This document shows positions 11,191 through 22,519 of a stretch of 64,000 bases of DNA, one piece after another. A model generated the notes under the pieces. It saw nothing but the letters and a program-made list of their open reading frames with translations. It had not been told where the DNA came from and did not search any database. Position numbers and translations under genes: made by a program. Every line of letters starts with the position of its first letter. Within the stretch, counting starts at the first letter, position 1. This DNA is from Blastomussa wellsi (lineage: Eukaryota > Cnidaria > Anthozoa > Scleractinia > Plerogyridae), in NCBI GenBank assembly GCA_947652115.1, contig OX393569.1, forward strand, positions 11,425,666 to 11,489,665, read 5' to 3'.

Positions 11191-13477
11191 ATCGGTGCGA
11201 TACCTTCCCAACTTAGGATTGTTATCTCGTAACGAAAAGATCAGTCCAATGTTCTAGGTTTCTCGACTCACTCAGAAGAGTTCGCTCGTAAAGTTCTCTC
11301 GTAAAGTTCATGGACTGACCCGTTCCGAAGTAAGCACTAGACATGTTTTAGTATGGGTGTACAATGGATTTAGCATACTAGACATCACAGTAAACATTTC
11401 AAGCTTTGCATTCCCTGACATTCCACCGAAAACAGATAGCTTTGTATTGTGGGTTGTTTTTCACTTTGTGCCTCCATGCAAACACGTCCGCTGACCTTTT
11501 TCTACGCATACTCATATCTTGCACATGCGCAGAAGGCGTCAGTGGGCGATTTGCGACCGAAGGAAAATAAACCGTTCCCATTTTAATCCTCGGGCTTTCT
11601 TTGTAGAAGCCTGAGTAAATAGCTGAAATGTGTGTTGAAATGATACTGACAATGGCATGAAAAGCATTATAAGGTTATCGCACAGGGAAGTTGAGGTTTA
11701 GTCAGCAACCTAAAACCGTAAAAGTAGTGGAAATAGTGAGTCGATTCATATCATTTTAGAGTGGTTTGATTGTGCATTTCAATTTCAAAATATAAAAACA
11801 CTGTTTCAAGGCCTGCTTCGTTGAATTTCCAGCATTTTCCTAATCCTGTATTGGAAGGAAATTGAGATTTCCTGTGAATCTGTGGACACCGATTTGCCCC
11901 CCCCCCCCCATCAAAATTTATCAGGGGCGAATGACGTCATGTCCATGCTTGTCGCGTTGCTTTCTCTTTGTTTGCGAGTCTCTTCAAGTTACTTCCAGTG
12001 TTTTTCGATTTTGTCGAGCTTTTTGGCTGTCACTGGCAAAGATGGTTGAAGCTACTTATCAGAACATCAGAAGCCTGCCTTCTGCTGGTGTGTTTTCTAG
12101 GAAACCGATGCTGCAATTCACCCAAGCAACACATCTCATTGTAAAACCAGTAAAACTCAGCTGCTTTTCATTGGAGATTCAACTTCTGTCCGCATACAGA
12201 GTTGTGATGCTGTACTGTTCAAATCAGCCTTATTATTGTCCAAGAAGAACCTTGTAGCAACGATTGTACAACTCTTGGTGCAGATATATAACAGCAGATT
12301 TTGATCAGTGCCGTTACAGTTGCAAATTTTATGTTTGCATTTTGGCTTGCATGTGCGTTTGTTTCGTTAATTTGTTTACATTTGTTGGGCGACAAAGAAA
12401 TGATTTTTGTCAATTTCGTCTTGAGGTTTGTGATTATTTGGCTACTGCTACTACTTGCCGATTTTTTAATGTTTTGGCTGACAATTAATCAGTGCAGTCC
12501 ACCGTCTGTGGTTTTCTTAACACTGACTGCAACTTTGTTATTCGTGAATAGCGGTGTCATGCAATGCAAAAATTCTAAACATTGAATTTGTATGAATAAA
12601 TCGGGAAAATCATGTTCATCAACTACACTGTACAGTTATGTTAAGAGTTTCATACTGATATTTAAAAATGTTGATTTCCGCATTAAAGAAGCTTGAATTT
12701 CGGTAAACCAGGTCAAAATGCAGCCGAGCGAATGCACTCCTAATCTTTGATTACCACTAGTTTTAATTTTAGAACCCTCAGGCCCATAATTTTGCTGAAG
12801 AAATCATTTTATATTGAATTGAATATGTGCAGTAAGTGTGAACATAGTTGTAGTTGTGCGATCCACAGTTCATCGAGAAATCTGGTCCTCCGTTGGATAA
12901 GGCAGGCTTGAGAAGAAATTATATGGGAGATGACGAGGGAATCGTTCAAAACATGTGCGTTGAACGCTTTGCAAACCCATTCCAAACCATCTGAAAGTCC
13001 GGTTTGCATGATGTCTCGGCTATTGTTTACAAACTGGCGTCTTTCACAACTAAGAAATATTTCGCTTTCTTCGTTTTCGACTCGTATTGCGGGGTCCTTC
13101 GAACCTTTGGCGTCTTTTTATGTGGATGACTCGACCTGTTTTGAATGGGTGAAATTTCCTGAAACGGCTGACAAGAGCTTGTTTAACAAAATAATTATTT
13201 GAATTGACCGTCAGCAAAACCCATGCCATTAGCAGGTATGTTGAGTTTTTTTGCACAAGAAACACAAGCCGTTTGCACATGTGTTAATTTTTCCTGCACG
13301 TTTTCGCGTGAGAGGTCACATTTGTGCAGTAATTTCCAGAATTTCAAACAGATTGAGATTGTGATGTTTGCAGAGCTTTAGAACTTGTTTAGTGTAAAAT
13401 GATTAAAATTCAAGTGAAATGATTACTTTCCTGTGTACATGATAGTCCTCCATGTGGAATGAATCCATTAATTCGGT
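11191..13477. other. No gene recognised
   Basis: Includes a 14-base C run near 11896 and several open frames (11862-12257, 12301-12585, 12930-13202) with no recognisable domain. The 12301-12585 frame is hydrophobic but matches nothing I know. Likely intergenic or 5' intronic to HBS1L. Confidence 0.4.
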
Positions 13478-13737
13478 GGCAGCGTGGCCGAGTGGTTAGA
13501 GGGTTGGACTTGAAATCCGTAAGTCGCGGGTTCAAGTCCCGTGCTGACCACTAGCTGGTGTTGTTCTCGGTAGCCCCGAGTTCAACTCCTCAGCTACGCT
13601 TGTAAATAGCCAACTGGTCTGCCTCCTGCCAGTTGGGATTCTTAACCTTGTTATGTTTATTTACAATGTTTGTTTACATTGGCCCTGAAAAGCCCCAATG
13701 GGGAGTGGTCAATTAAGTAATTATTATTATTATTAAT
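13478..13737 (+). mobile_element. tRNA-Ser-derived SINE
   Basis: The head is tRNA-like: A box TGGCCGAGTGG, anticodon-loop region GGACTTGAAATCC (UGA position, as in tRNA-Ser) and B box GGTTCAAGTCC with a good T stem. The long variable arm of a real tRNA-Ser is missing and the acceptor stem pairs poorly. A body of about 190 bp follows, with CCCTGAAAAGCCCC and a (TTA)n tail ending at 13736. SINEs are transcribed by Pol III and moved by a partner LINE. Confidence 0.85.
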
Positions 13738-13794
13738 TTGTGAGTTTACGGGAAGTCTAGCCATAAGATGAAACCAGAAGTGTAAACAATACTT

Positions 13795-14210
13795 TGAGAG
13801 GAGGGTTAGAAGTCGTCCGATGGAGTCCATCGGATCCATTGGAAACACATTCATTCTGATGGAATCTCCAGAAGTCTAGTCGTGCCATGAGTCAAAGCAA
13901 GCATGCCACACATATGACATAACTCGTTCTTAAAACTCTGCGTCGAAACAAGCATGGTAAGCATGTAGAGTAACTTGTTCTTAAAACCATGAGTTGAATC
14001 ATGGCAACCCATTACATTTGCTATTCAAATCAACCAATAGAAAATGTACTTTTCCATCGGAATCTATTCGTTTCCAATGGATCTGATGGAATCCATCAGA
14101 AGGACTTTCTACCCCCTCATCCAACATGAGCAGAATTTTTCTAAGCCTCTCATGAATAGAAAATGAACTTTTCCATCAGAATCTATTCGTGTCCAATGGA
14201 TCTGATGGAC
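13795..14210. repeat. Inverted-repeat MITE cluster
   Basis: A left arm near 13800-13862 (GTCCGATGGAGTCCATCGG, GATCCATTGGAAAC) is inverted at 14046-14118 (GTTTCCAATGGATC, GATGGAATCCATCAG). A further partial direct copy of the right arm lies at 14158-14210. The interior carries two diverged copies of a CAAGCATG...ACTTGTTCTTAAAAC segment. Related GATGGAAA words continue to about 14320. Confidence 0.65.
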
Positions 14211-14801
14211 TTGGTAGGACTTTAAACCACTAGACTTCCAGTTTTCCGATGGAAACCACGGGGATACGATTGGATTCTAGTCAACAGTTCCACTGGATTT
14301 CCGGTTTTTCGATGGAAAGCAAGGGTATACAACTGGATTCCACGCAAGGTTTACTCCAAATAGTTGTGTGATAAGCTACCTCTCTCACTCTCTCATCGTC
14401 TGCCCCTACCAGTGCTACATAAGGGGTCTACAGTGCATAATTTTTAATAGTCTAACTTTCCAATTTCCTCATTATATTCACTAAGACTCTTAGATCGAAC
14501 ACAATTCCCAAATCTTTGATTACTACTGGTAAATTAGGAGGACTTGGTTGAAATAATTATGATATACTGCAGTCCAAGTAATTTTCGTGATATGGGTGGT
14601 AATTTTGTTTTTCAAACTTCCTGGTATATTTCAAATGCAACTTTATATACCGTTAGCAGATGAAGAACATTTGAAGTGTGATGCTTATTACTTCCTGTGC
14701 TTTTCCATCTTAACAGTGTAAAAGATGTATTCATTGCAGCTGTATATTTGATTTAAGATGTCAATAATTAGTAAAAGATAATTCTCAAATTTTTATTTCA
14801 G

Positions 14802-14933
14802 CAAAGTTGTCATCTTGTCTTGATCAACTGCGTTCTATTCTTGGAGAAAGTTTACATGAACCCACAGCTGTTGCTGCAGTTATACAAAATAACTTTGACA
14901 TGGAGAGAGCTCTAGACCACATTCTTAGCCAAG
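14802..14933 (+). CDS. HBS1L: HBS1L exon: HBS1 N-terminal domain
   Basis: Hbs1 is a translational GTPase that works with Pelota/Dom34 to split stalled ribosomes in the cytoplasm. This exon follows a TTTTTATTTCAG acceptor and ends CCAAG|GTACAG. In frame from 14804 it reads KLSSCLDQLRSILGESL, then AAVIQNNFDMERALDHIL. This matches the HBS1 N-terminal domain, where the human protein also has SCLD, L.E.LG, A.V..N.FD..KAL and a final LEQ/LSQ. Incoming phase needs one base before CA; outgoing phase is 1. The exon is 132 nt. The domain contacts the ribosome entry region and is shared by the canonical and Ski7-like isoforms. Identification is strong because residue pattern, splice sites and downstream exons all agree. 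Confidence 0.9.
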
Positions 14934-15119
14934 GTACAGTAAAATTAATAAGATCTTGGTGGGATCCCACTGAAAATTTTTGCTGAAATACTGCTGCAGG
15001 TATGGCTGCTGAGATTTTTATTCTTGGCAGGAATCTCGGCAGGGTTCCTGCACACTAACCAATAGGCCACTGTGCCTCCCACTAAAAAAACACTTTAGTT
15101 ACAGTAAGTGTCAATGTAT

Positions 15120-15990
15120 TCAGCACTGCTCAATCAATCATTTATTTTAACACATTTCGCCGAAGAGCTAAAAAACTTGTTCAAAATACGAATGTGTGCA
15201 GTATGAACAAATCTATAGTAATTACAGCTAAAATACAACATTATTCTATATTAATTACAACTAAGTAAATTTTTAAAAACTAAGTAATAAATATATAAGA
15301 TATAGAAAGCTAAATCCTACAAGAAATTAAATATAGCAAAAAATGTGAAGGTAAAACTATGTTCTAAAAGACATGTTCTAAAACGCTACAATCTTGCAAT
15401 TTTCTTTTGAAGTCATTTATATCACTTGAAATATACACTTGAGAGGGCAAACTATTCCATAACTTAGTCAATAAATAAGAGAAAGAATTCTTTTTAAATT
15501 TAAGGTTAAAATTAGGTAATTCCAAAGTCATGCCGACCCCTCTTTGCCCATACAGTGTATGCGTATATTTGAAAAGGTTTCCAATAATTTGTAAGTAGGT
15601 TCCATGCCACTTAAAGCATTTAAAAAGAATTTCATGCCAGCCATATTAAGCAGCTTGTTGCGTGACATTGACTTGTTGTATGTAATTAATGTTCTCAAGA
15701 TATGACAGTTGCCATCTTCGAGACGATTGCGTTAACCTTTATCTAAGCCTACAAATAAAGGACTGCAATACTCTAAATGTGGTAAAATAAATGTTTTATA
15801 TAGTTTTATCATTTTATCATGAGGCAGAAAACGCCTCATTCTTCTCACCGCAGAGGACTTAGTGTAGGCCTTCTTTAGTTGATCTGATATGTGTTCTTTA
15901 TAGGATAGGTCCTTGTCTAGAGTTCTCCAATAATCTTGATAGATTTGAGAATCTCTATTTTAACATCATTAAGAAATAAAGTGAAAAAGT
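15120..15990 (-). pseudogene. CR1/Jockey-like LINE, 3' end of the RT ORF
   Basis: Minus-strand reading gives DLSYKEHISDQLKKAYTKSS, then RRMRRFLPHDKMIKLYKTFI and LPHLEYCSPLFVGL, the C-terminal thumb-side block common to CR1/Jockey-type LINE proteins. Near the end comes SSDINDFKRKLQDCSVLEH. Frameshifts and stops interrupt it (for example near 15730 and 15540). The 5' part, with palm and endonuclease, is absent, as expected for a 5'-truncated LINE copy. It lies antisense in the first visible HBS1L intron. Confidence 0.8.
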
Positions 15991-16217
15991 AAAAATTAAA
16001 AGTAAGTACAAAGTAAAACAAAATAGCCACAACATCCTGGGGGGCTTGGCTAAATTTAACTAAACATTCAGTTAGCCTAATGTCTGTGATAACCCCCAAT
16101 AAAGATCCATAGGCAGTGCCATAAAACAGAGTTCTTGAAACATAATTCAAAGTTAAGATGATTAAACTGCTTCTTCCAACAAGGAAATTGGTCTGACCAT
16201 GGTACCAATTCAAGTCT

Positions 16218-16408
16218 TGATTTTGGCTACACAGACCTGGTGATCATGGCCAGGAAAAATCTTGACAGCATGACCAAGAAGCCATCTTCCCCGTGGGGAA
16301 TTGTTGTCGACGACTAAGACAAGGTCTCCGATTGCCAAGTTGCCCTTCTCTTGAACCCATTTGGCTCGTTGTTGCAGCGCTGGAATGTACTCCCGAATCC
16401 ACCTTTTC
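16218..16408 (-). pseudogene. BEL/Pao integrase C-terminal fragment
   Basis: One minus-strand frame reads WIREYIPALQQRAKWVQ, then GNLAIGDLVLVVDNNSPRG and RWLLGHAVKIFPGHDHQV. The W..EY...LQ.R.KW, GDLVL, D.N.PRG.W.LG and PG.D..V pattern is the domain that follows the integrase core in BEL/Pao retrotransposons. Only about 60 codons survive, with no core integrase or LTR. In a source element this domain would help target or bind DNA; here it is a relic. Confidence 0.8.
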
Positions 16409-16409
16409 T

Positions 16410-18317
16410 AAGACTGAAGCATTGGCTGCCATTATTCGGGAGTATCATAAAAGTTGTTCACTTCCAACAGGAAATGCAATGTTACATAGAATAAACATTT
16501 TGGCTATAAAAGCTCTGTCTCGTTTCTGCATTGTTTATTTTAGGAAAGTGGGTGGCATGGCGGCTTCCATAAACAGTGGTAAATACAGTATGTGGATTTG
16601 ATTGCAATCTGAATTTTTGTTCCCGAAAGGTCTAGCGCGGAGTTTTAGCAATCATTATTGTGCCCAAGTAATGCTCCAAGTGCATTGATCTATTTGCCAC
16701 AGTGGAAATAGTCGTTTTCCTAAAATGTCAATCGAACGTGTTAGTTTTGCTTTCATGTCGAGTGCCACTTGTGCAGTCTAGTACGTACCTTTGCAGCAGA
16801 TATGTCTTGCTGCGGAATTTCGCTGCTTCGAACTTCAATACGTTTTCGTTTGGTTACATTGAAAATTTGCTATTTTGAATTTCATTGTCTCGAATTTTCT
16901 AAGAAGTTCGCAACTTTTTTGCAACAAACCGAAACAGAACTTTGTCCAACATTTCGACAAATATTTTCGAACACAAAGAACGAATTTTGACGAATTTCGT
17001 TTGCATTACTTTTTCACAGTACTGTATTTGGCCGACTATTTAGGATAACTGGTATCATTTGAGACAGAAAACTTTTTTTTTTGTGTAAACCGTCACCTGC
17101 AATAGTTAGATATTAATAACCTGAGAGCCACGCGTTATTCGATTTGTCACGCTGCGGACACATTCGCGTGTTGCCAGTGCATTGTCTAACTCGCGCAAAA
17201 GGATGACTTTTTTTATCAAATAAATTTTCGTTCTGTTCCTTTTAATTGGTGAATGTTGTGCTCTTTGTTTTCTGCACTGAAAGTTTCATTTTATAATTTG
17301 TAAGTATATAACATGTATCAACAAAGGCATTACTATGTTCTAATTTTCACCAATTATGTACATGAAAAACTGAAATCTTCAATTTTATATGAAGCTTTTC
17401 AATGTATGAATTGCATTGAAATGTGTAACAGCCCTTCACTAAACTATTTTCTACTTGGTATCTAGAAAGGCTCTGTCTCAATAGAATTGGCAATAGTTCT
17501 TTTCTACCACTTGCAAAGATGCGTCCATAAACCACTGGAATTGATCTGTTAAATAGCGTAATTGACTGGCAAAAATAGTTGGCCTGAACCTTGGCGATAC
17601 TTACGTATTGTAACCTCAAGGAAATACTGATATACACATTTTTTCTCTGAATTCGGACATTTCTTACCAAATACAATCTTGGATGGAACTTTTGAGACAC
17701 AACAATTTGGGTATCACAGGTAATAAATTGTCTAACCCCCCTCCCCTGTTTCAATGTTGGCAATATTTTTGGTGGAGCCAAGTGAATTGTAAATCGCAGG
17801 AAACAACATTGAACAGGGGGGAAGGGGATGAAGCAATTTTCATGCGCTTGTAAGCCAAGGCAGTCACAAATAACGTGTGGTATTTGTTTGTCTCAACTAG
17901 TTTCATCCAAGATTGTTACTGTAAAGGAACATTTTCATGTGTGAAGTCACTTTTGTTGTTAAATAATGATATTCCCAATGGCAGTGGATACAAATGTAAA
18001 TGTAAACACAGTTCAGTGAAGTGGCCCAACTCTGCACTCTTTCACATTTCGTTTTCCGACTTCAGTGGCTGAAAACCACTTTGATGTATACCTGTTTTCA
18101 GAAGATGATGAACTGTTTCAGGAAACAGTTTATTGACCAGGCTTTTAAAAATTTAGGACAAATCAAGCGATGCTTACAGGCTTTGATCCACTCACTTGCA
18201 TCAAGGAACTTGATGTCCAGCTGCATTTGTTATTTTTTTCAGGTTGGGTTAGGTTCCAAACATCCTTCTTACAGAAAATACATTTATTTTATCACTTTTC
18301 TTTAATTTTTTGTTTAG
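16410..18317. other. Intron sequence, no gene recognised
   Basis: A 144-codon minus frame at 17347-17781 and several short frames have no motif I can name. A G-rich stretch lies near 17813. This is most likely HBS1L intron with unclassified repeats. Confidence 0.4.
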
Positions 18318-18365
18318 GTGGAACACAAGACTTCAGGGCAAATTTACATCCTTTTGGGAGTGAAG
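18318..18365 (+). CDS. HBS1L: HBS1L small exon (48 nt)
   Basis: The acceptor TTTTTTGTTTAG precedes GTGGAACACAAG, and the donor GAAG|GTGAGC follows. Joined to the previous exon (phase 1) it reads GGTQDFRANLHPFGSE and leaves phase 1 again, so it is a 48-nt exon that keeps frame if used or skipped. It links the N-terminal domain to the disordered linker. From here the transcript can go to the long Ski7-like exon (acceptor at 23205, GAAG|GC) or to the exon at 51317 (GAAG|AA); both joins stay open. The assignment rests on splice sites and phase, since the peptide itself is not conserved enough to recognise. Confidence 0.7.
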
Positions 18366-18654
18366 GTGAGCTTTCGTATTTCTGTGACCTTGTTGGTGCA
18401 CTATTGGGATGATGTTTTGTGGGCTGTTGTCTGCTAACCCGCTACATAGCTAAGTGGCAAAAGCTATAAGGAGCTAATGGTTTAACTTTTATGTTTGAAA
18501 CAATTAATTGATATCAATTATTATCAATCTACGTGGCCAAATTGAAATCTGGCCTTATCAAAACTCGCTGTACGGGCTGCAAATGACTCCAGGCAGCCCA
18601 ATTTTGCATTAATGGCCCTGAAGCTAATTGATTCACGCTCCATCATCCGATGAA

Positions 18655-18937
18655 TTTAAACCAATCAGATTATGTTTAGAGGTTTTGATGCAGGAAAACC
18701 ATTGAGGTGCATATGAGCAAACAGCAAGCTTTGAAGTTCTGTTTCACACTAAACAAATAGTTTTCAGAGGGGAAAATCAGTCTACTTGTTATAAATGGGA
18801 AAAATGCAGACAAAAAATTTGGATTTAGACTTGAAGATAGACTAGCAGCAAAAGCACAATCCAGAAAAATCAAAGAAAGCAAGTTCTTGTCATCTTTACG
18901 AGAGGCAAAACATTGTTCACTTGATTCCTATGGTTAA
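18655..18937 (+). repeat. Dispersed repeat with conserved reading frame, copy 2
   Basis: Inverted copy of 2150-2440. The frame from about 18768 reads GKISLLVINGKNADKKFG, FRLEDRLAAKAQSRKIKES, KFLSSLREAKHCSLDSYG and stops at 18935. Differences from copy 1 mostly preserve residue type. Family unknown. Confidence 0.6.
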
Positions 18938-18979
18938 TTAGGGATGGCAATTTGGAGTTAGGATATGGGATTATGGGTA

Positions 18980-19055
18980 CAGTTAAGGCTAACCTTAAGG
19001 GCAAGGGGCTAGGGTTACAGCTAAGGCTAGGTTTAGGGTTAGGGCTAGGGGTGGG
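18980..19055 (+). repeat. Degenerate (C/T)TAGGG-rich stretch
   Basis: Irregular GGCTAGGGTTA / GGTTTAGGGTTAGGGCTAGGG sequence. It resembles degenerate telomere-like simple repeat, but only one or two exact TTAGGG units are present. Confidence 0.5.
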
Positions 19056-19136
19056 AATAAAATGTATGGTTTGGGTTGGAGATCTGAGTAACTAATAAGA
19101 ATATTTTACTTTCTCTGGCCTAAGTTACTTTTCCTG

Positions 19137-19289
19137 TTGACTTTGCATGTTAGACTTCTGCACTTACAGCGTAATCAGTCAACATGCTCCTGTAATCAAT
19201 TGTAATTGTAATTGTAACTGTAATTGACTTTGCATGTTAGACTTCTGCGCTTACAGCGTAATCAGTCAACATGCTCCTGTAATCAATTG
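19137..19289. repeat. 87-bp tandem duplication
   Basis: TTGACTTTGCATGTTAGACT begins at 19137 and again at 19224. The copies differ at about one base (CTGCACTT versus CTGCGCTT), and a short (TGTAAT)n spacer ends the first unit. Confidence 0.85.
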
Positions 19290-19944
19290 TCTCATAAGTG
19301 GATATTGAAACCTTATTGGAAACATACCATTACAGTATGAAAGAATGCTATGGGATATCCAGGGATGGACATTAGCACTCGCCCGCTCGCCCATGCGAGT
19401 GTCTAAAGTGTCGAGGGGGCGCAAATCACAGATCACTCGCCCGTTTGGCTAGGATGATCTTCATCGCCAAGAAATTATTTAAATTGCAAAAGAAACAATG
19501 TTTTTACATTCCATTTTGCCGAGAAACTCCCTTAACATAAACATACCATTTCTATTTTACAAAGTTTTATATTCAGAACTGTTCAATAATTGGCGCTGAA
19601 AAGCAACATTGGGCTTCCTAAAGTGAAGTCCTTTGCAAAAATAATTATGGTGTCGATAATTACATAACGCATGTACTTGTACAAAGTGATACCGCTGGTC
19701 ACTAACAGAGCCGTCGATGAACAAGTAATGCCCTTCATTGGCTCCCAAAAGGTTTAAAAACACGAGACAGAGTGGTCATATGACAAAAGGCTTATTGACT
19801 GAGTTAGATATTGGAAGATATTGGCTCATCCTCGGTGAAAAAACCATTGGGACTTCAACACAATCAAAGTGTGTAATTTATTATGTACTGATGTGTAGCA
19901 TATATGAAATAATTCATATTTGAACTGCGGATATACATGTAGAT
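19290..19944. other. Intron sequence, no gene recognised
   Basis: No coding or structural signal I can support. Short open frames at 19557-19763 (minus) and 19738-19923 (plus) have no motif. Confidence 0.4.
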
Positions 19945-20052
19945 GAAAGTGAAGAATGATCATTGCAGTTAATTTCCAATTTTAAGCAACTGGAAAGAAG
20001 AAGCCTGAAAAAATCAGGGCTTCAACAGGATTTGAACCCGCTCCAAATGAGT

Positions 20053-20124
20053 GGCTTCATAGCTTAGCTGGTAGAGCATCACACCAGTATTGCGGAGGTC
20101 ACTGGTTCGAATGCCGTTGAAGCC
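20053..20124 (+). mobile_element. tRNA-like SINE head
   Basis: A 72-nt tRNA-shaped sequence with a perfect 7-bp acceptor stem (GGCTTCA / TGAAGCC), A box TAGCTTAGCTGG and B box GGTTCGAATGCC. The anticodon and T stems contain mismatches, and it forms one arm of a palindrome, so I read it as SINE-derived and not as a working tRNA gene. A second, partial, inverted copy of its 3' half lies at about 20019-20040. Confidence 0.7.
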
Positions 20125-20152
20125 CTGATTTTTGCAGGCTTCTTCTTTCCAA

Positions 20153-20321
20153 TAGACCTTTATCACGCATTTGTTATTCTTTTGTGTTCATGCTAATCTG
20201 CACGTCCAGCCACGTCAGCAAGCTTAAGTATAAAGAACAAAAGAACTTGAACTCAGAAATGAGGTTGGATGTGCAGATTAGCCTCAACACAAAAGAATAA
20301 CGAATGCGCGATAAAGGTCTA
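20153..20321. mobile_element. Hairpin MITE, 169 bp
   Basis: Terminal inverted repeats of about 50 bp begin TAGACCTTTATCACGCATTT and end in ATAAAGGTCTA, then TTGTTATTCTTTTGTGTT and GCTAATCTGCA pairs. No coding capacity. It interrupts the SINE palindrome and is therefore the younger insertion. Confidence 0.8.
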
Positions 20322-20366
20322 TTGCTTAAAATTGGAAATTAACTGCGATGATCTTTCTTCACTTTC

Positions 20367-21509
20367 ATTATGTACTGTATTGCATAAATTAGTGTTAGAA
20401 TCCTTGGGAGACACTTGGTACTGCTCAGTTTCTTGGCAACCAGATGCGGAAAAGTGCCTGGTCTATTAAGTTGAAAAACCTGTTTTGTCTGCGATAAAAC
20501 TCAACATCCTCCGCAAAAATAAGTGACGATAAACATTGGGTTTAAGCTTTCATTGACCATTCTCTTTTAAAGGTATCTCTGACTTTTATAAGTGATGAAA
20601 ACCATCATAAACTGACCTGGCTATCAACACATGTGAACGTGGCAGCATCCTGTGCAAATCTTCACTTTAGTTTCGCGTTGAAATATTATAGACAGAACAG
20701 TAAACATCATTGTTCTGTTCAGCTTTTAAATAAGATTCTCGTTCCCTCGATTACATTTTGTTAACAATGATTCTTGGCTGCAAAATATAGTTCTCTGTTA
20801 TCTACATGAAGAGTTATGGATCAAGAAACATGATGTGCGAAACATCACTGCAACCATTGTTTGCACATGGACGCCTTTAGGTTTTATACTGTCAGATGAG
20901 ATAACTTCGGTGAGCACAAAGATTTCGCTCTTATTTGAATGGACAAAGGTTAGATGTTAACTTTAACTTCTTGCAATTCAATTTTTTCTTGCAGATTAAA
21001 AGCAAAAACATGGTATTTTACAAGTGTAAATTCTGATCCTTCAACTGCTTGTGCGTTCTTGATGTGCATCAATTGTGGTGCGATAAAATCAGAGGCAACA
21101 AATCTTGCATGTTTACTTTGGCCTGTCATCTGTATTTGCCAACACTTCTTAATTAATACAATGTTATGCAAAAGATTTAAGTTCATTGTTTGAAAACCAT
21201 ATACTAAGTAAAGCTAAGGAACTCATTGCTGGAAATATCACATATTCAACATTTGGCTCAAATAAAACCGGTTTTGAAAATAATCGAGTGTCACTAAGAT
21301 ACGAGGCTCATAAATATGCATGAACCCGAGATAACTTGGGTTTGCTGACTTTGACCATGTTGAAGTTGTCATGCTTTGAAACTCACCAGTTAGATAAAAC
21401 AAAGAAATTATGAACAAGACAACAAAGAACCTAGAAACAATATAGGACAGAAATACAATAGCTCAGAAACAAAGAAAAAAGTTGCAGGTTTTTACACCGA
21501 GGTAAACCC
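20367..21509. other. Intron sequence, no gene recognised
   Basis: No supported gene. Overlapping open frames on both strands near 20950-21193 are typical chance frames. Confidence 0.4.
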
Positions 21510-21588
21510 AAAATATTTGGCTTTTGGTCAGGATGTGTGGGCCTCACTGTGCTTGCTCCATACATCCTGGCCTCAAGCCAGATATTTT
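21510..21588. repeat. Imperfect hairpin, probable MITE remnant
   Basis: AAAATATTTGGCTT..CAGGATGT pairs with ACATCCTG..AAGCCAGATATTTT around a 20-base loop, with a few mismatches. Confidence 0.55.
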
Positions 21589-21929
21589 CCTGCGGGGCCC
21601 TCCCACTCAGTCCATAAGTACTTAATAATATAAATTATAATATTTTCTAGGTATGCTTTCCTGCAGTTTCGTTTGTGACACAGAGTTTTGTTCTCCTTTG
21701 ATTATCAACCAGAACCTTTTACAAATTATGAAAAATAGAAAATAAATACAAGGTTTTGCTACAAAACACATGCTGTGCTAGACTAGGAAACAGGAGACAA
21801 GGAGGCTACACTGAATCCGATAACAGACTAAACAGACAAACGTTATATGGCAAAGCCTTGCGAAGTCATGAAGACTGAACATAAATTGAAATTAAATTGA
21901 AATATAACCCAAATGAACCTAAATAAATT

Positions 21930-22519
21930 GGTAGTCACTGGAAGGGATAGACCAGGAGGCACTTGACATTTCCTGACCTTTTATATAAAGTAACGAAATG
22001 TCAAGGGCCTCCTGGTGACTACCCACTACATATGGTTACACAAAAAATGTCCCCGGTTTGCTTGCAGTTGGTTCCAGTCATGTTTTCTTGCAGTTAGCTC
22101 CACGTGGATTTGCTTGTGTTTAGGTTTAATTTCGTTGGATCTTAATAGCACGCAGCTCTATTGTTTTAGGGCTAGGGTCCATTGTTGCTGTTGTTTATAA
22201 TTTTTTCAGCCAATATTGTGGGACCTTGTTAAGAGCTGCGTACCGCCCCTATTGTGGTTTGGCTGTATTACATAGACTTAGACCTGTAGTATTTAAAGTT
22301 GCGATAGTGTAGTGGATAGGTGTATGCTTCTTGGATCGTGTGTCCCGGGTTTGACTCCCGGTGTGCCCATGTTAAAATATCTTCTTTGTTTGAATTTTAA
22401 AAAACCAAGTGTCTTCTTTAGTATTCTTTATTACATTTTCAAAAAACTAAGTGTATGAGTACATGAAATGTCTCAGAGGGAAGAAGGTCCTCCTTGTCTA
22501 TCCCTTCAAGTGACTACCA
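21930..22519. mobile_element. TIR element with an internal tRNA-like segment
   Basis: The left end GGTAGTCACTGGAAGGGATA (21930) is inverted at the right end TATCCCTTCAAGTGACTACC (to 22519), and CCAGGAGG and GACATTTC also pair. The left end is itself a hairpin: 21930-21973 pairs with 21996-22023 (GAAATGTCAAGGGCCTCCTG). A tRNA-like block lies inside at 22298-22370. No transposase is present. Confidence 0.7.
22298..22370 (+). mobile_element. tRNA-like Pol III promoter segment (SINE)
   Basis: A box TAGTGTAGTGGATAGG (22305) and B box GGTTTGACTCC inside a perfect 5-bp T stem (CCGGG / CCCGG, 22345-22361). The rest does not fold as a tRNA, so this is a SINE-type head. Confidence 0.6.

Larger units (their letters stand above)
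19945..20366. repeat. Nested palindrome: SINE inverted pair split by a MITE
   Basis: Outer arms are GAAAGTGAAGAATGATCATT (19945) and its inverted copy ending at 20366. They continue inward through TTAATTTCCAATTTTAAGCA, GGAAAGAAGAAGCC and a tRNA-like core. A second complete palindrome (20153-20321) interrupts the right arm at CTTTCCAA|TAGACC...GGTCTA|TTGCTT. Confidence 0.85.

Noticed and set aside
12301..12585. Membrane protein ORF of 94 codons
   Set aside because: Hydrophobic but without family motif, splice context or conserved neighbour; AT-rich DNA gives such frames by chance.
13478..13550. tRNA-Ser(UGA) gene
   Set aside because: No long variable arm, poor acceptor stem, and a SINE body with (TTA)n tail follows.
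17347..17781. 144-codon minus-strand ORF
   Set aside because: No motif recognised and no copy elsewhere in the window; insufficient support.
18980..19055. Interstitial telomere
   Set aside because: Only one or two exact TTAGGG units; the rest is irregular GGCTAGGG-type sequence.
20053..20124. Functional tRNA gene
   Set aside because: Acceptor stem is perfect, but anticodon and T stems mismatch and it is part of an inverted SINE pair.
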